A program made the translations under genes and the position numbers. This document shows positions 26,435-35,332 of a stretch of DNA of 64,000 bases, one piece after another. The first letter of the stretch is position 1. Every line of letters begins with the position of its first letter. The notes under the pieces were generated by a model. That model was given only the letters and a program-made list of their open reading frames with translations. It was not told the DNA's origin and did no database searches. The stretch is from an uncultured Sphingorhabdus sp. (GTDB lineage: Bacteria > Pseudomonadota > Alphaproteobacteria > Sphingomonadales > Sphingomonadaceae). The stretch spans positions 26,473 through 90,472 of the forward strand of contig CALMYW010000202.1 in assembly GCA_937873665.1 (NCBI GenBank), given 5' to 3'.

Positions 26435-27547
26435 TCAGAACACCACGACGCTGCGGATGCTCTTGCCCGCATGCATCAGGTCGAAAGCGGTGTTGATCTC
26501 CTCCAACCCCATGACATGGGTGATCATCGGGTCGATCTCGATCTTGCCCTGCATGTACATGTCGACGATTTTGGGCACGTCGGTGCGGCCCTTGGCCCCG
26601 CCAAAGGCGGTGCCGCGCCAGTTGCGACCGGTAACGAGCTGAAACGGGCGGGTGGCGATTTCCTTGCCGGCTTCGGCCACGCCGATGATGATCGAAGTGC
26701 CCCAGCCGCGATGGCAAGCTTCGAGCGCGGTGCGCATCACGTCGGTATTGCCGGTGGCATCGAAGGTGTAATCCGCTCCGCCGTCGGTCATTTCGACGAT
26801 CTTGGCGACCACATCCTCACGGCTCATGCCCTTCGAATTGAGGAAGGCGGTCATGCCGAACTTGCGGCCCCATTCCTCACGGTCGGGGTTGATGTCGACG
26901 CCTATAATTGCGTTCGCACCGGCAAGGCGTGCCCCCTGGATCACGTTAAGGCCGATGCCACCGAGCCCGAAGACCACGACATTGTCGCCCACCTGTACCT
27001 TGGCCGTATTGATCACAGCGCCAACGCCGGTAGTCACGCCGCAACCGATATAGCAGCTCGACTGGAAGGGTGCGTCTTCGCGGATCTTGGCAACCGCGAT
27101 TTCAGGCAACACGGTGAAGTTCGAAAAGGTCGAGCAGCCCATATAATGGTAGATGGGTTGGCCCTTATAGCTGAAACGCGTGGTGCCATCGGGCATTAGA
27201 CCCTTGCCCTGCGTCGCGCGGATCGCGGTGCACAAATTGGTCTTGCCCGAAAGGCAGCTTTTGCACTGTCGGCATTCGGGGGTGTAGAGCGGGATGACAT
27301 GGTCACCGGCTTTCACACTGGCCACGCCTGCACCCACTTCACGTACGATACCCGCGCCTTCATGTCCCAAAACGCTTGGGAAAATCCCCTCGCTGTCGAA
27401 ACCATCGAGCGTATAAGCGTCGGTGTGGCAGATACCCGTGGCCATGATCTCGACCAGCACCTCGCCTGCCTTCGGACCTTCCAGATCGAGCTCAACTATC
27501 TCGAGCGGTTTCTTGGCTTCAAAGGCGACGGCAGCACGGGTCTTCAT
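26435..27547 (-). CDS. adhC: S-(hydroxymethyl)glutathione dehydrogenase (class III alcohol dehydrogenase)
   Basis: The 370-residue product oxidises the glutathione adduct of formaldehyde to S-formylglutathione with NAD, and also reduces S-nitrosoglutathione. The catalytic zinc region [14 protein letters not shown] and [12 protein letters not shown], the structural-zinc [15 protein letters not shown] and the Rossmann motif [19 protein letters not shown] are all intact. ATG 27547 starts the conserved [15 protein letters not shown]; the longer reading to 27604 is rejected. It heads an operon with the VOC protein, tRNA deacylase and flavodoxin-like protein. The GSNO-reductase activity of the family may matter near a nitrate-respiration locus, but they are 14 kb apart. 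Confidence 0.95.
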   Translation of the reverse strand: MKTRAAVAFEAKKPLEIVELDLEGPKAGEVLVEIMATGICHTDAYTLDGFDSEGIFPSVLGHEGAGIVREVGAGVASVKAGDHVIPLYTPECRQCKSCLSGKTNLCTAIRATQGKGLMPDGTTRFSYKGQPIYHYMGCSTFSNFTVLPEIAVAKIREDAPFQSSCYIGCGVTTGVGAVINTAKVQVGDNVVVFGLGGIGLNVIQGARLAGANAIIGVDINPDREEWGRKFGMTAFLNSKGMSREDVVAKIVEMTDGGADYTFDATGNTDVMRTALEACHRGWGTSIIIGVAEAGKEIATRPFQLVTGRNWRGTAFGGAKGRTDVPKIVDMYMQGKIEIDPMITHVMGLEEINTAFDLMHAGKSIRSVVVF

Positions 27548-27631
27548 TGCGGGACTCTCCTTGGACTTGCAGGTGGCTATGCCGATTCCATCGCGCACCT
27601 GCAAGCCTCTCGGAGCAGCTTGTACCGCGTT

Positions 27632-29722
27632 TCAGAAGGACTCCCAGCGCAGCCGGATAAAGGCCGAACGCCCAGCGCCCGGCAGGCGTGCGCCTAACGC
27701 TACGTCAGAGCCACTGTTGCGATTATATCCGGCCAGATGCTCCACATAATATTTGTCGAACAGATTTTCGACACCGGCATCAAGGCGCAAGCCATCACGC
27801 AATATCCAGTTCCCATACAGGTTAAAGGTTACATAGCCTTGGCTCGGAACTTCGCCGTTGGTGGCTGAAACCTTGCGCTGTTTGGCAACCGCGAGGGCTT
27901 CTCCAGTCAGCGACCAGTGATCGGCTTCCCATGCGAGGGCGACTCGCACATTGGCCGGCGCAATGCGGTAAAGATTGTCCGATATGTCCCGCCGCTTGCC
28001 GCGTACAAAACTGGCGACGCCATCCAACCTCAACGGCCCCGAAATCCGCGTGCCGAATGCAACGTCGGCGCCGTAAATTTCGGCGTCGACATTGGCGAAG
28101 CGCAGCGGTGTGGAATCGCCGCTCGCCGCCGATACCATTTCGACCGGTGTATCAAGCACACCGGGGGTGGCATCAAAAGGAACGCCCTGAATGAAATCCT
28201 CAAGACGGCGATAATAGATCAGCGGTCGAGCATAGGCCGTCTCGCTTTTCCAGTCGAATCCGGCTTCGGCGAGCCAAGCCTTTTCGATCTTGAGTGCTGG
28301 CGATCCGACATAGATATTGCCATCGGCCAATCCGCCGCTGGCTTCGGTCGGAAGCCATGCGAAGCGTTCTACCAGACTGGGCGCGCGGGTCTTGCGGGCG
28401 AGGGTGAATCGCGGCGTTATTACTCCCAATTCTGCGGAGAGACGCAAAGCCGCATCGACCGAGGTTCCTGACCATTCCCTGTCGGCATTGGCAAAAGCGC
28501 GCGCGAGATTGGCTGGCCCCATTGGCACGCCCGGGCCGAAGCGCGGCGCTTCGGTGCTGGCGCCGTGACGATCAACCCGAAAACCCAATTCTGCATCAAC
28601 TATTCCCAGCGCCGCTCTGGCTTCGGCAAATGCGCCGATGCGATCACTTTTCGCCCGATCAAGCGGGTGGATAAAGAAGGTGGGAGAAAGCGGGTTGTAG
28701 AGCATGAACCCTTTGTCGATCGCTTCGAAGTCGCCACCAATGCGGATATGCCGGTCGGAGCTACCAAAGCGCAGGGAAAGTCCTGCACCCATTGTATCGG
28801 CATAGGTGTCTGACTGGCGTGTCGCTGCCACAGTGGGGGTCGGGCGCAAGGCGAAGTTGTTCATTCGGTGCTCGACACCTGAATAGTCAGCATGTGCTTC
28901 AAGAGTCAGGTCGGATGCCAATTCGCCCTCAAATCCGACGCGGAAGAAATCGGTATGAAAGTAAATGATGTCCATCGCAAAGGGCGGGTTGCCGGAACGC
29001 CCGGTATCCTGCCGCCGATATTCCAGTGAGATTTCTCCTGGCCCTGTCCTCAATCCCGCATGCACGCCATAAACCGCGCGCTCGAAGCCGGTGCCGCCGA
29101 CGCGTCCGCCCGGGAAGCGCATGTCATCGCCTTTCTCCCACGATGCGATCGCTCCCAACCGTACCCGGTCATTGGCAAGACCGGCTATGCCACCGATAGC
29201 AACACTGTCATCGACGCTGCGATATTGTGCGGAGACATCGACCTGCGGGGCAAGCGTACCGGCTTCACCAAAACGTGTCTGTTTCAACACTGCGTTAATA
29301 CCGCCACCCAACCCGGGGCCATCGCGCACAGGAGAGGCGCCGCGCGCAATCTCGACCCGGTCGATCAGCGCCATCGGCGCATAATGCATGGCGGGGTCCA
29401 TCGCATTGGGGCCGCCGGTTGCGAAATGCTGGCCATTGATACGCAGCGCTATACGCTCGCCGAACAGCCCGCGCATCTGCACCTGTCCCGACAACGCGCC
29501 ATTATCGACCAAGGCCATGCCGGGCTGGCGCGCGATGAAAGCCGCAGCATCGGGGCCGGTCGCCAATTCTTCTTCGGCCTCACGGTCAAGGTTGAGCGCG
29601 GTGGTGCGCTGTGCAGTGACGATGATGAGATTACCATCGGTCTGGTCCGATGACTGCGCAAAAGCAGGGCAAACAGACGCGACCGCCACAAGCGCGGTCG
29701 CCGCAAAAAATCGTGTTTTCAT
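27632..29722 (-). CDS. TonB-dependent receptor, probable copper receptor (OprC/NosA type)
   Basis: The 696-residue product has a signal peptide (to CPAFAQ), a plug with LIIVTAQRTTALNL, QVQMRGLFGERIALRINGQ and RGASPVRDGPGLGGG, and a barrel ending ...SAFIRLRWESF. The pattern and length resemble OprC/NosA-type copper receptors. The assignment to copper is supported mainly by context: it lies 25 bp downstream of an SCO1 gene, which follows a PCuAC chaperone and a DUF2946 gene, all on one strand. I see no metal-binding motif that proves copper as ligand. Confidence 0.82.
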   Translation of the reverse strand: MKTRFFAATALVAVASVCPAFAQSSDQTDGNLIIVTAQRTTALNLDREAEEELATGPDAAAFIARQPGMALVDNGALSGQVQMRGLFGERIALRINGQHFATGGPNAMDPAMHYAPMALIDRVEIARGASPVRDGPGLGGGINAVLKQTRFGEAGTLAPQVDVSAQYRSVDDSVAIGGIAGLANDRVRLGAIASWEKGDDMRFPGGRVGGTGFERAVYGVHAGLRTGPGEISLEYRRQDTGRSGNPPFAMDIIYFHTDFFRVGFEGELASDLTLEAHADYSGVEHRMNNFALRPTPTVAATRQSDTYADTMGAGLSLRFGSSDRHIRIGGDFEAIDKGFMLYNPLSPTFFIHPLDRAKSDRIGAFAEARAALGIVDAELGFRVDRHGASTEAPRFGPGVPMGPANLARAFANADREWSGTSVDAALRLSAELGVITPRFTLARKTRAPSLVERFAWLPTEASGGLADGNIYVGSPALKIEKAWLAEAGFDWKSETAYARPLIYYRRLEDFIQGVPFDATPGVLDTPVEMVSAASGDSTPLRFANVDAEIYGADVAFGTRISGPLRLDGVASFVRGKRRDISDNLYRIAPANVRVALAWEADHWSLTGEALAVAKQRKVSATNGEVPSQGYVTFNLYGNWILRDGLRLDAGVENLFDKYYVEHLAGYNRNSGSDVALGARLPGAGRSAFIRLRWESF

Positions 29723-29747
29723 TTTCTAATCTTTCAATTTCGGGTGT

Positions 29748-30392
29748 TCAGCCAACCAGCATCCGCAGCTTGTCCAGCGCGGTGGTTTCGGCTTCATGGT
29801 GATCGATGATCGACGATAGCCGTCCCTTGGCATCCATCAGGAAGATGCCGGCGGTGTGGTCTATCGTATAATCGCCATCCGGTTTGCTGGGGTCCAGCGG
29901 CACCTTTTTGACATAAACGCCAAAGCCTTTGCGGATTTGGGCGAGTTGCGCATCGGTTCCGGTTGCAGCGACAATGGGGGTGCCGAAAATCTCGGTATAC
30001 GCCCCTATGTCTGCAGGCTTGTCGCGATCAGGATCGACAGAAACGAAAACGATATCGAATTTATCGCCATCTGCTCCCAGTTTCTTTCGCAGCAATGCCA
30101 GTCGCGACAATGTCGTCGGGCAGACGTCGGGGCAGCGGGTGAAGCCGAAGAAAATCGCATAAGGGCGGCCTGCCAGCATTTTGTCGGTTAGCAGCTTTCC
30201 GTCTGAGCGGGTCAGTTCGAACGGCCCGCCAAAGGGCAAGGCGGCGACAGTTGATGCCGGCTTTTCGGCACCGCTTTTCTCAAGGCCAAGATAGAGCAAC
30301 CCACCCAGCAAGGCTGCCACAACCGCCATAACCCAGAGCAATTTGCGGATTGCCCCTGTATCATCGGCTTGGCTTTGATCAATGTCCGGCAT
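29748..30392 (-). CDS. SCO1/SenC-family copper chaperone
   Basis: The 214-residue product has one N-terminal membrane helix (about 19-38, LLWVMAVVAALLGGLLYLGL) and a thioredoxin-like periplasmic domain. The copper-binding FTRCPDVCPTTL (CxxxC) and the later conserved His (TIDHTAGIFLMD) are present. SCO proteins deliver copper to the CuA site of cytochrome oxidase or maintain its thiols. The start at 30392 has GGAGGC upstream and overlaps the PCuAC stop by 14 bp, so the two are translationally coupled. It sits second to last in the copper-type operon. Confidence 0.92.
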   Translation of the reverse strand: MPDIDQSQADDTGAIRKLLWVMAVVAALLGGLLYLGLEKSGAEKPASTVAALPFGGPFELTRSDGKLLTDKMLAGRPYAIFFGFTRCPDVCPTTLSRLALLRKKLGADGDKFDIVFVSVDPDRDKPADIGAYTEIFGTPIVAATGTDAQLAQIRKGFGVYVKKVPLDPSKPDGDYTIDHTAGIFLMDAKGRLSSIIDHHEAETTALDKLRMLVG

Positions 30393-30867
30393 GGCCAGCC
30401 TCCATCGGTGCAGTCGAACCAACCGGCTGCACGGCGAAGGTCACTTGCACCGAACCCGCACGGGCGAATTTCAATGTTGCGGGGATTTTGGCGCCTTGTT
30501 TGAAGGGCTTTTTGAGGCCGATAAACATGAGATGCAAACCGCCAGGTTTCAGTTCAACTGACTGGCCGGCGGGAATAGCGATACCGTCTTTGAGCTGGCG
30601 CATTTTCATCACGCCGCCGTCCATGCTCATGTTGTGGATTTGAACTTCGGTGGAGAATGGCGAACTGGCTGAAATCAGCCGGTCGGTGGTCTTGCCAGTA
30701 TTGCGGATGGTCAGGAAGCCGCCGCCTACGGTTTGCGTGGCGGCAGTTTCGCGCGTCCACGGATGGCCAATCGCGATTTTGGCGATGGCAAAGCTGTGGG
30801 CCAGAACCGGCGCAGCTAGCGCAAATAATGCAATCCCGACGAGCGGATAAAAACTGTTCGATTTCAT
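30379..30867 (-). CDS. PCuAC-family periplasmic copper chaperone
   Basis: The 162-residue product has a signal peptide ending APVLAHS and a PCuAC (DUF461) domain. The Cu(I)-binding pattern H(M)x10Mx21HxM is recognisable as IHNMSMDGGVMKM ... GGLHLMFIGL. A His-containing C-terminal tail (GHAGH) may add a metal site. PCuAC works with SCO proteins to load the CuA centre of cytochrome oxidase. The start at 30867 begins the signal peptide and has GGAG upstream; ATG 30918 is less likely. Confidence 0.92.
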   Translation of the reverse strand: MKSNSFYPLVGIALFALAAPVLAHSFAIAKIAIGHPWTRETAATQTVGGGFLTIRNTGKTTDRLISASSPFSTEVQIHNMSMDGGVMKMRQLKDGIAIPAGQSVELKPGGLHLMFIGLKKPFKQGAKIPATLKFARAGSVQVTFAVQPVGSTAPMEAGHAGH

Positions 30868-30941
30868 ATTGGATACTCCGGATATGCCAACCCGCCCCTT
30901 TTCCAGGCGGATCAGCAAAGCTGACTATTCGGGCGGAAAGG

Positions 30942-31349
30942 TCAGGCCAGAGCCGGTGGCCCGCGCAAGGGCGGGCGAAGGTGCATGGTTTGGGGAAGTT
31001 GCAGCGTTGGTGTTGGTGCAAAACCCAACGCGAGAATGAAGAGCAGCGCAATCGCCAACAAAGGCGCATCCGCCCCGCCCAGCGCCGCCATTGACGTTGC
31101 CGAATAAGCACAGGCCTTGCCCGACCGGGGGGCATCCTGCTTGTCATGCGATCCAGGCTGCATCGGAACAGTGATCGCACGGCTTTGCATTTCGCCGCTG
31201 CCATCGGCGCAAACCATGACAGTGAAGGTCTTGCCGGACTGCCCGACCATATAGCCCATCGGCACAACCGCTTTTGCCAGCAACGCCAACGTAACCAGCA
31301 GCATGGCCAGCCGGTAATGCGTGCGCAAAAAGAGTCGCAAGGCGAACAT
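30942..31349 (-). CDS. DUF2946-like small membrane protein
   Basis: The 135-residue product starts with a basic stretch and a hydrophobic helix (LAMLLVTLALLAKAVVPMGYMVG), then a polar segment with two Cys (VMVCADGSGEM, GKACAYSATS), a second helix (LLAIALLFILALGF) and a proline-rich tail. The 'VPMGYM' after helix one fits DUF2946, a family often found beside copper-handling genes. It is the first gene of the operon leading into PCuAC, SCO1 and the TonB receptor. The start at 31349 follows GGGGCC. Its function is unknown. Confidence 0.65.
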   Translation of the reverse strand: MFALRLFLRTHYRLAMLLVTLALLAKAVVPMGYMVGQSGKTFTVMVCADGSGEMQSRAITVPMQPGSHDKQDAPRSGKACAYSATSMAALGGADAPLLAIALLFILALGFAPTPTLQLPQTMHLRPPLRGPPALA

Positions 31350-31859
31350 GGAAAGGCCCCTAAGCCGAAGTTTCGGCTCTGTCAGCCCTATTGTGCAATC
31401 CAGCATTGATCTGGGGCAATTAACGGCGAGAATAATGGCGGAGACGGAGGGATTCAAATTTGATTGTAATTAAACGATATTTTCAATCTAAATCTGCTTA
31501 GCCATAATTTCAGCCATAGTCATCGCTTCGATCTTCGACGGTGTACGGCGAATGACTCCGGTCGGTAATTTGACACTAAATGGATTTGGCGACACGTCAT
31601 AAGTGTTGTGACATCTACATGGGAGCGACTTAGACCGCTAACAAATCGGGCGTTGATCGCACCTGATCGTTCATCTAATAGCTGCCAGTCGTTCATGCAG
31701 AGACGGCATTCGGACAATTGCTGACTGGATGCGTTTTGTCCCCGTTATCGGCGGGGTGCACCAACTTTTTTCGCACCACCCAAACCTGTGTGCTACCTTT
31801 TGGGTACACCCTAAGCTGACGCCTGTAGTATCGCATAGGTCCAGATAATTTGCCTCAGT
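31350..31859. other. 510-bp non-coding junction between backbone and island
   Basis: I see no convincing gene here. GC-rich backbone gives way to visibly A/T-rich sequence from about 31440. The proximal part must contain the promoter of the copper-type operon. Near the far end, TGTGCTACC-TTTT-GGGTACACC (31788-31810) is an imperfect inverted repeat. A short ORF on the minus strand (31520-31717) has no recognisable content and no ribosome-binding site. Confidence 0.55.
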
Positions 31860-33137
31860 TTACGTGGCTGCCGGTGTCGATGGCTCATGATTTCGCTTTT
31901 TGGGTCTCCACACGCTAAGAACCACAGTAGGTGCGCACAAGGCGGCGATGAATAACAAGAACTGGTCACCGCTGAGTACTTCATTCGCTGCAGCTCTGGA
32001 ATAGCCTGCCAGAGCGTATCCAATTGCATATGAGAAGCTCCAGCCGCCGTACGTCAGTGGAAACAGGTTTGCCCCAAACTGCCGCTTGGTCAGAGTGATC
32101 CATAAAATCTCAGCTAATCCCAGCCCAACTCCGAACAGCAAGCTTCCCGCGCTTGCCAAACTTGTTAGAGGGTACGTGTCCAGCAAGGCGAAAGCCGAGA
32201 GGCCACTCACAACCATAAGCGCCACCGCACAACTGGCGAAGTCACTTCTCCAACGGTCCAACATCCATCCGGCCAGTAGGTTGCCGATCATGCCACCGGC
32301 AGCTGAAAGGCCAAGGATCGTAGCCGCGGCCGTTGGCGAGAAACCGCGTGCTTCGAGAAACGGGGGCATTTCTATTGCAAAGGCAAGTACCGCAATCCCC
32401 GAGGCTGCGACTGCCAATGCCATGAAGATCGCTGGTGCGAGATCGATTGTCGCCATGCGGCTCCAGTACGAGACGTTGCCGTCCGCATGGTCTTTCTCAC
32501 GATACTTCCCGCGCTTAATGTCAACCGAGCGATAAGCTCGACCAAGCGACGCTAGTGTTGCAACCACGATCAACATCATTGCCGCAATTGAAAGGGCAGT
32601 GAGGCGCCAACCAAATTTTGCAATAAGCAATTGGGCTATCGGAGAAAGGGCCAACCCACCAAATGCGCCACCACACCAGGATATGGCAATCGCGAGACCG
32701 AATCGTCGTGAAAAGAGCTCAGCAATGATGACCGGCATAGAAACTACAGCCAAAGTCTTGCCCGCACCCATTGCCATTCGGAGTAGGTAGATTTGCCAAA
32801 AGGTCTCAACTGCAAAGGTTGCCGCGAATGTTGCAGCAAGGATCAAAAGTCCAGCTATCAAAACTCGCCATGCGCCGACGCGGGCGATTAGCGGTGCGCA
32901 AAAGAGTGCCAGCGGTGATACCAGCCACATCGCCGAAACCAGATTACCCGAAGAGGCTGCGGACCAGGACTTTTCAATGGCAATGTTTTCCGCGAGGAGG
33001 ATGAACGCGTAGATTGTTGAACCGAACAGAACAGCGGTCATAAAGAACATGCCGGCAACGATGCGCCAACCATAATATCCGCGCCCCTCATCCTGCATAT
33101 CAGATGAGTTTGCTCGCTTTTGCTCCTCGATGCCCAA
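31860..33137 (-). CDS. Major facilitator superfamily transporter (12 TM)
   Basis: The 425-residue product has about 12 hydrophobic helices in two halves, with the loop after helix 6 containing RSVDIKRGKYREKDHADG. The GYYGWRIVAGMFFMTAVLFG start and the overall pattern resemble the monocarboxylate/oxalate-formate (OFA-like) MFS branch. It is likely an inner-membrane permease for the substrate or product of the surrounding amine-oxidation genes. The best start is TTG 33137, with AGG 6 nt upstream; ATG 33098 lacks a ribosome-binding site. The upstream gap carries one copy of a motif shared by the island's promoters (33179-33193). Confidence 0.82.
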   Translation of the reverse strand: MGIEEQKRANSSDMQDEGRGYYGWRIVAGMFFMTAVLFGSTIYAFILLAENIAIEKSWSAASSGNLVSAMWLVSPLALFCAPLIARVGAWRVLIAGLLILAATFAATFAVETFWQIYLLRMAMGAGKTLAVVSMPVIIAELFSRRFGLAIAISWCGGAFGGLALSPIAQLLIAKFGWRLTALSIAAMMLIVVATLASLGRAYRSVDIKRGKYREKDHADGNVSYWSRMATIDLAPAIFMALAVAASGIAVLAFAIEMPPFLEARGFSPTAAATILGLSAAGGMIGNLLAGWMLDRWRSDFASCAVALMVVSGLSAFALLDTYPLTSLASAGSLLFGVGLGLAEILWITLTKRQFGANLFPLTYGGWSFSYAIGYALAGYSRAAANEVLSGDQFLLFIAALCAPTVVLSVWRPKKRNHEPSTPAAT

Positions 33138-33178
33138 TGTTCACCTCGCTACATCCCCTAGCGAGGGAAAGCATATAA

Positions 33179-33193
33179 CAAAACACCTGTCAT
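33179..33193. promoter_or_regulatory. Island promoter motif, copy 1 (upstream of MFS gene)
   Basis: On the minus strand this reads ATGACAGGTGTTTTG, which agrees at 13 of 15 positions with ATGACAAGTGTTATG at 38058-38072. It lies 42 bases before the MFS start. The core ACA-N2-TGT is a short dyad. It is a candidate operator for the TetR protein encoded next to it. Confidence 0.5.
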
Positions 33194-33270
33194 CTAAAAT
33201 ATGCTTGAGTTAACGATGTCAAGAGCCAAAATCCAGCGATTAGCTTATCCAACCCAATGAAATTAAAAGA

Positions 33271-33933
33271 TTAGTCCTCGGCTGGATGCGGCTCAAGCAA
33301 CCTTGTCAATCCATCAAATAGAGCATTTAGACGCTGTGGTTCAAAGCGCTTGGGTTCGACATGAAGCATCATACTCCAACCGTCGGCCATTGCGCTGATA
33401 TGATCGGCAAGCAAATCAGCAGGAATGTCTTGGCGAATTCGACCACTTTGCTGCTGCCCTAGAATGTTTTCAGTCAGGCGTTTTCTGTAATGAGCATAGC
33501 GGCGCTGATAAATTTTAGCTAACAGGGGCTCGCATTTGGCCTGAGCGAGAAGCTGAAACTGGGCCTCGACAATGTCCGACTCGACATTCATTGCAATCCA
33601 CGCACTCAGTCGGCGTTTAAGAGCTTCGAGGCTTGAGCCCATTTCGAGAAGCGAGTCATATTCGTCCCACAAGTGTTCGATGACTGCAACGACCATCGCT
33701 TCCTTGTTTGCAAAATAATATGTGACAGCACCAGTAGTAAACCCAGCACGCTGCGCTACTTTGCGCAGCGAGGTACCCGCAAACCCACTTTCCGCCAAAA
33801 TGGCGATCGCAGCCCTAAGCAGTTCTCTCCGCCTGCCGTCCCTGTCTCCAAGTGGTCGGCCCCGCTTTACGGATGAGCTGCGGGCAGCGGTGTTCCGCGT
33901 TGGGTTTGGAGCGACATTGTAATTTTCATCCAT
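33271..33933 (-). CDS. TetR/AcrR-family regulator (BetI-like C-terminal domain)
   Basis: The 220-residue product has a Ser/Arg-rich N-terminal tail, a TetR helix-turn-helix (about 36-82: LLRAAIAILAESGFAGTSLRKVAQRAGFTTGAVTYYFANKEAMV) and a C-terminal domain of the BetI/TetR_C_6 type. It lies between the MFS gene and the divergent dioxygenase gene, so it is the natural candidate regulator of the island. The DNA motif shared by the surrounding promoters (33179, 33996, 38058) is its probable target; the inducer would be the imported amine or a metabolite. That link is inference. Confidence 0.88.
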   Translation of the reverse strand: MDENYNVAPNPTRNTAARSSSVKRGRPLGDRDGRRRELLRAAIAILAESGFAGTSLRKVAQRAGFTTGAVTYYFANKEAMVVAVIEHLWDEYDSLLEMGSSLEALKRRLSAWIAMNVESDIVEAQFQLLAQAKCEPLLAKIYQRRYAHYRKRLTENILGQQQSGRIRQDIPADLLADHISAMADGWSMMLHVEPKRFEPQRLNALFDGLTRLLEPHPAED

Positions 33934-33995
33934 CGTGATTGCCTAGCAGGCCGAGATGAAAAGAACAATTAGCATAACGTATGTTGCGTAAATAA

Positions 33996-34010
33996 ATCAC
34001 ATGTGGTACC
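33996..34010. promoter_or_regulatory. Island promoter motif, copy 3 (TetR / dioxygenase divergent gap)
   Basis: ATCACATGTGGTACC matches the island motif at about 10 of 15 positions and contains the perfect palindrome CACATGTG. A second weak match in reverse orientation lies at 33973-33987 (CATAAC...TGT). The site is 33 bases before the dioxygenase start. It is weaker than the other two copies. Confidence 0.35.
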
Positions 34011-34043
34011 TTCAAGCACATCATCGTGTTGGGAGAGTTGAAT

Positions 34044-34883
34044 ATGGAAACAGAGTTGCGCCAACAATGGCAGGAAAACGGGGCGGTTCTCGTCAAGAAC
34101 TGCTTGAACGCAGAGCAGCTTGCCGACTGCCGCGAAGTGTTCGACTGGTGCGTCGAGAACCCTGGTCCTCATGTATCTGGCATGTTTTCTGGCGAGCAGC
34201 GATCGCATGTCGACAATTCCAACCCGCGGGCAAAGGAGCGTCTTGACCAACTGGTACAAAGACTTCCTTTTGGACGGATTTTCTCCGAACTTTGGGGGTC
34301 TGAAAATGTCTGGTACTTTGGCGAGGAGGTTTTCCTGAAATCTGGCGGGAAAAGCGCGCGCACCTCTTTCCACCAGGATACGTCCTATCTACCATGGGGT
34401 GGAACACATTGGGGTAACGTATGGATCAGCTTCGAAGCTGTGCCGAAGAAGAATTCTTTGGAAATCGTTCGAGGGTCTCATCGCGGTATCTATTATGACG
34501 GGCCGACGTTCGAAGATCCCAACAATCCGACTGCGCCTCTACACGGCGAAACGGCGGTACCGTTTCGTCCCCGCCTTCCCGACGTTGATGCCGAGCTGTC
34601 GCACGACCCGAAGGCTTATGACCTCCTCTCTTGGGATGTCGAACCAGGCGATGTGGTTTTCCTTCATCCCCATTCTTTGCATGGCGGCGCCCATGTAGAT
34701 GCCCAATTTCCCGAACGTCACACGCTAGTTTTGCGGTTCTTTGGCGACGATGCGATCTATTATCCGCTGCCACAGAATAGTGCGTCGCGTATCCCACCGG
34801 AGGGTGTGCTGTTTGTCGAAGAGATGAAAAAGCTGACCGAAGGGCAACCATTCCGGTCACCTGTTTTCCAGCAAGTCGTATAA
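34044..34883 (+). CDS. Phytanoyl-CoA dioxygenase (PhyH)-family Fe(II)/2-oxoglutarate enzyme
   Basis: The 279-residue product is a PhyH-fold non-haem iron dioxygenase, a family that hydroxylates diverse small molecules, including ectoine and aminoethylphosphonate. Fe ligands are visible as H110 and D112 in SFHQDTSY, with the distal His in FLHPHSLHGGAH. The Arg in RHTLVLRF is the likely 2-oxoglutarate contact. ATG 34044 has GGGAGAG 6 nt upstream. The Rid-family gene starts 15 bp downstream, so the two form an operon divergent from tetR. In this amine-oxidation context it may hydroxylate or N-dealkylate the substrate before flavin oxidation, but the substrate is unknown. Confidence 0.85.
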   Translation: METELRQQWQENGAVLVKNCLNAEQLADCREVFDWCVENPGPHVSGMFSGEQRSHVDNSNPRAKERLDQLVQRLPFGRIFSELWGSENVWYFGEEVFLKSGGKSARTSFHQDTSYLPWGGTHWGNVWISFEAVPKKNSLEIVRGSHRGIYYDGPTFEDPNNPTAPLHGETAVPFRPRLPDVDAELSHDPKAYDLLSWDVEPGDVVFLHPHSLHGGAHVDAQFPERHTLVLRFFGDDAIYYPLPQNSASRIPPEGVLFVEEMKKLTEGQPFRSPVFQQVV

Positions 34884-34898
34884 TTGGAGAGGAATAGC

Positions 34899-35309
34899 AT
34901 GGCCCCGAAAAAACGCGAAATCATCAAGCCTCCGGGAACCGAGGCTCTGTACGACAATTATCATTTCGCGCCAGCGATACGGGTCGGTGATACAATCTGG
35001 CTGTCAGGTCAGGTTGGCATCGACGCCAATTTCAAGCCCGGCGTCGACATGGCTGCGCAGGCCCGGCTTGCATTCGAAGGTATCGTCCAGACACTTGCCG
35101 AAGCTGGGGCGACCTTGGAGGATGTCGTTGAGCTAATGACGTTTCACACCGATCTGCACGGTGAAATAGAGGCATTTAGTAAGGTCAAGGACGAGTTTTT
35201 CCCTAGTCATTATCCTTGCTGGTCCGCGGTAGGGGTAACACAGCTCGCAGCCCCTGAGTACAAAGTTGAAGTTCGTGTGATTGCCGTGGCGGGTTCCAGT
35301 CAAAACTGA
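34899..35309 (+). CDS. Rid-family protein (YjgF/YER057c/UK114) lacking the RidA catalytic arginine
   Basis: The 136-residue product has the Rid fold: YHFAPAIRVGDTIWLSGQVGID, AQARLAFEGIVQTLAEAGATLEDVVELMTF and a C-terminal KVEVRVIAV. In canonical RidA the motif PARS supplies Arg105, which binds the carboxylate of the imine substrate. Here the aligned segment reads YPCWSAVGV, with Trp108 where the Arg would be. It therefore belongs to a Rid subgroup outside canonical RidA. The start has GGAGAGG upstream and follows the dioxygenase closely. It may act on the imine, or an enamine or amide, produced by the two flavin oxidases encoded convergently. Confidence 0.85.
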   Translation: MAPKKREIIKPPGTEALYDNYHFAPAIRVGDTIWLSGQVGIDANFKPGVDMAAQARLAFEGIVQTLAEAGATLEDVVELMTFHTDLHGEIEAFSKVKDEFFPSHYPCWSAVGVTQLAAPEYKVEVRVIAVAGSSQN

Positions 35310-35332
35310 ATTTTCGCGCGGCGGCTGATGCT

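Noticed and set aside
31520..31717. 65-codon minus-strand frame in the island junction
   Set aside because: There is no ribosome-binding site and no recognisable motif. It lies in A/T-rich junction sequence where chance frames are expected.
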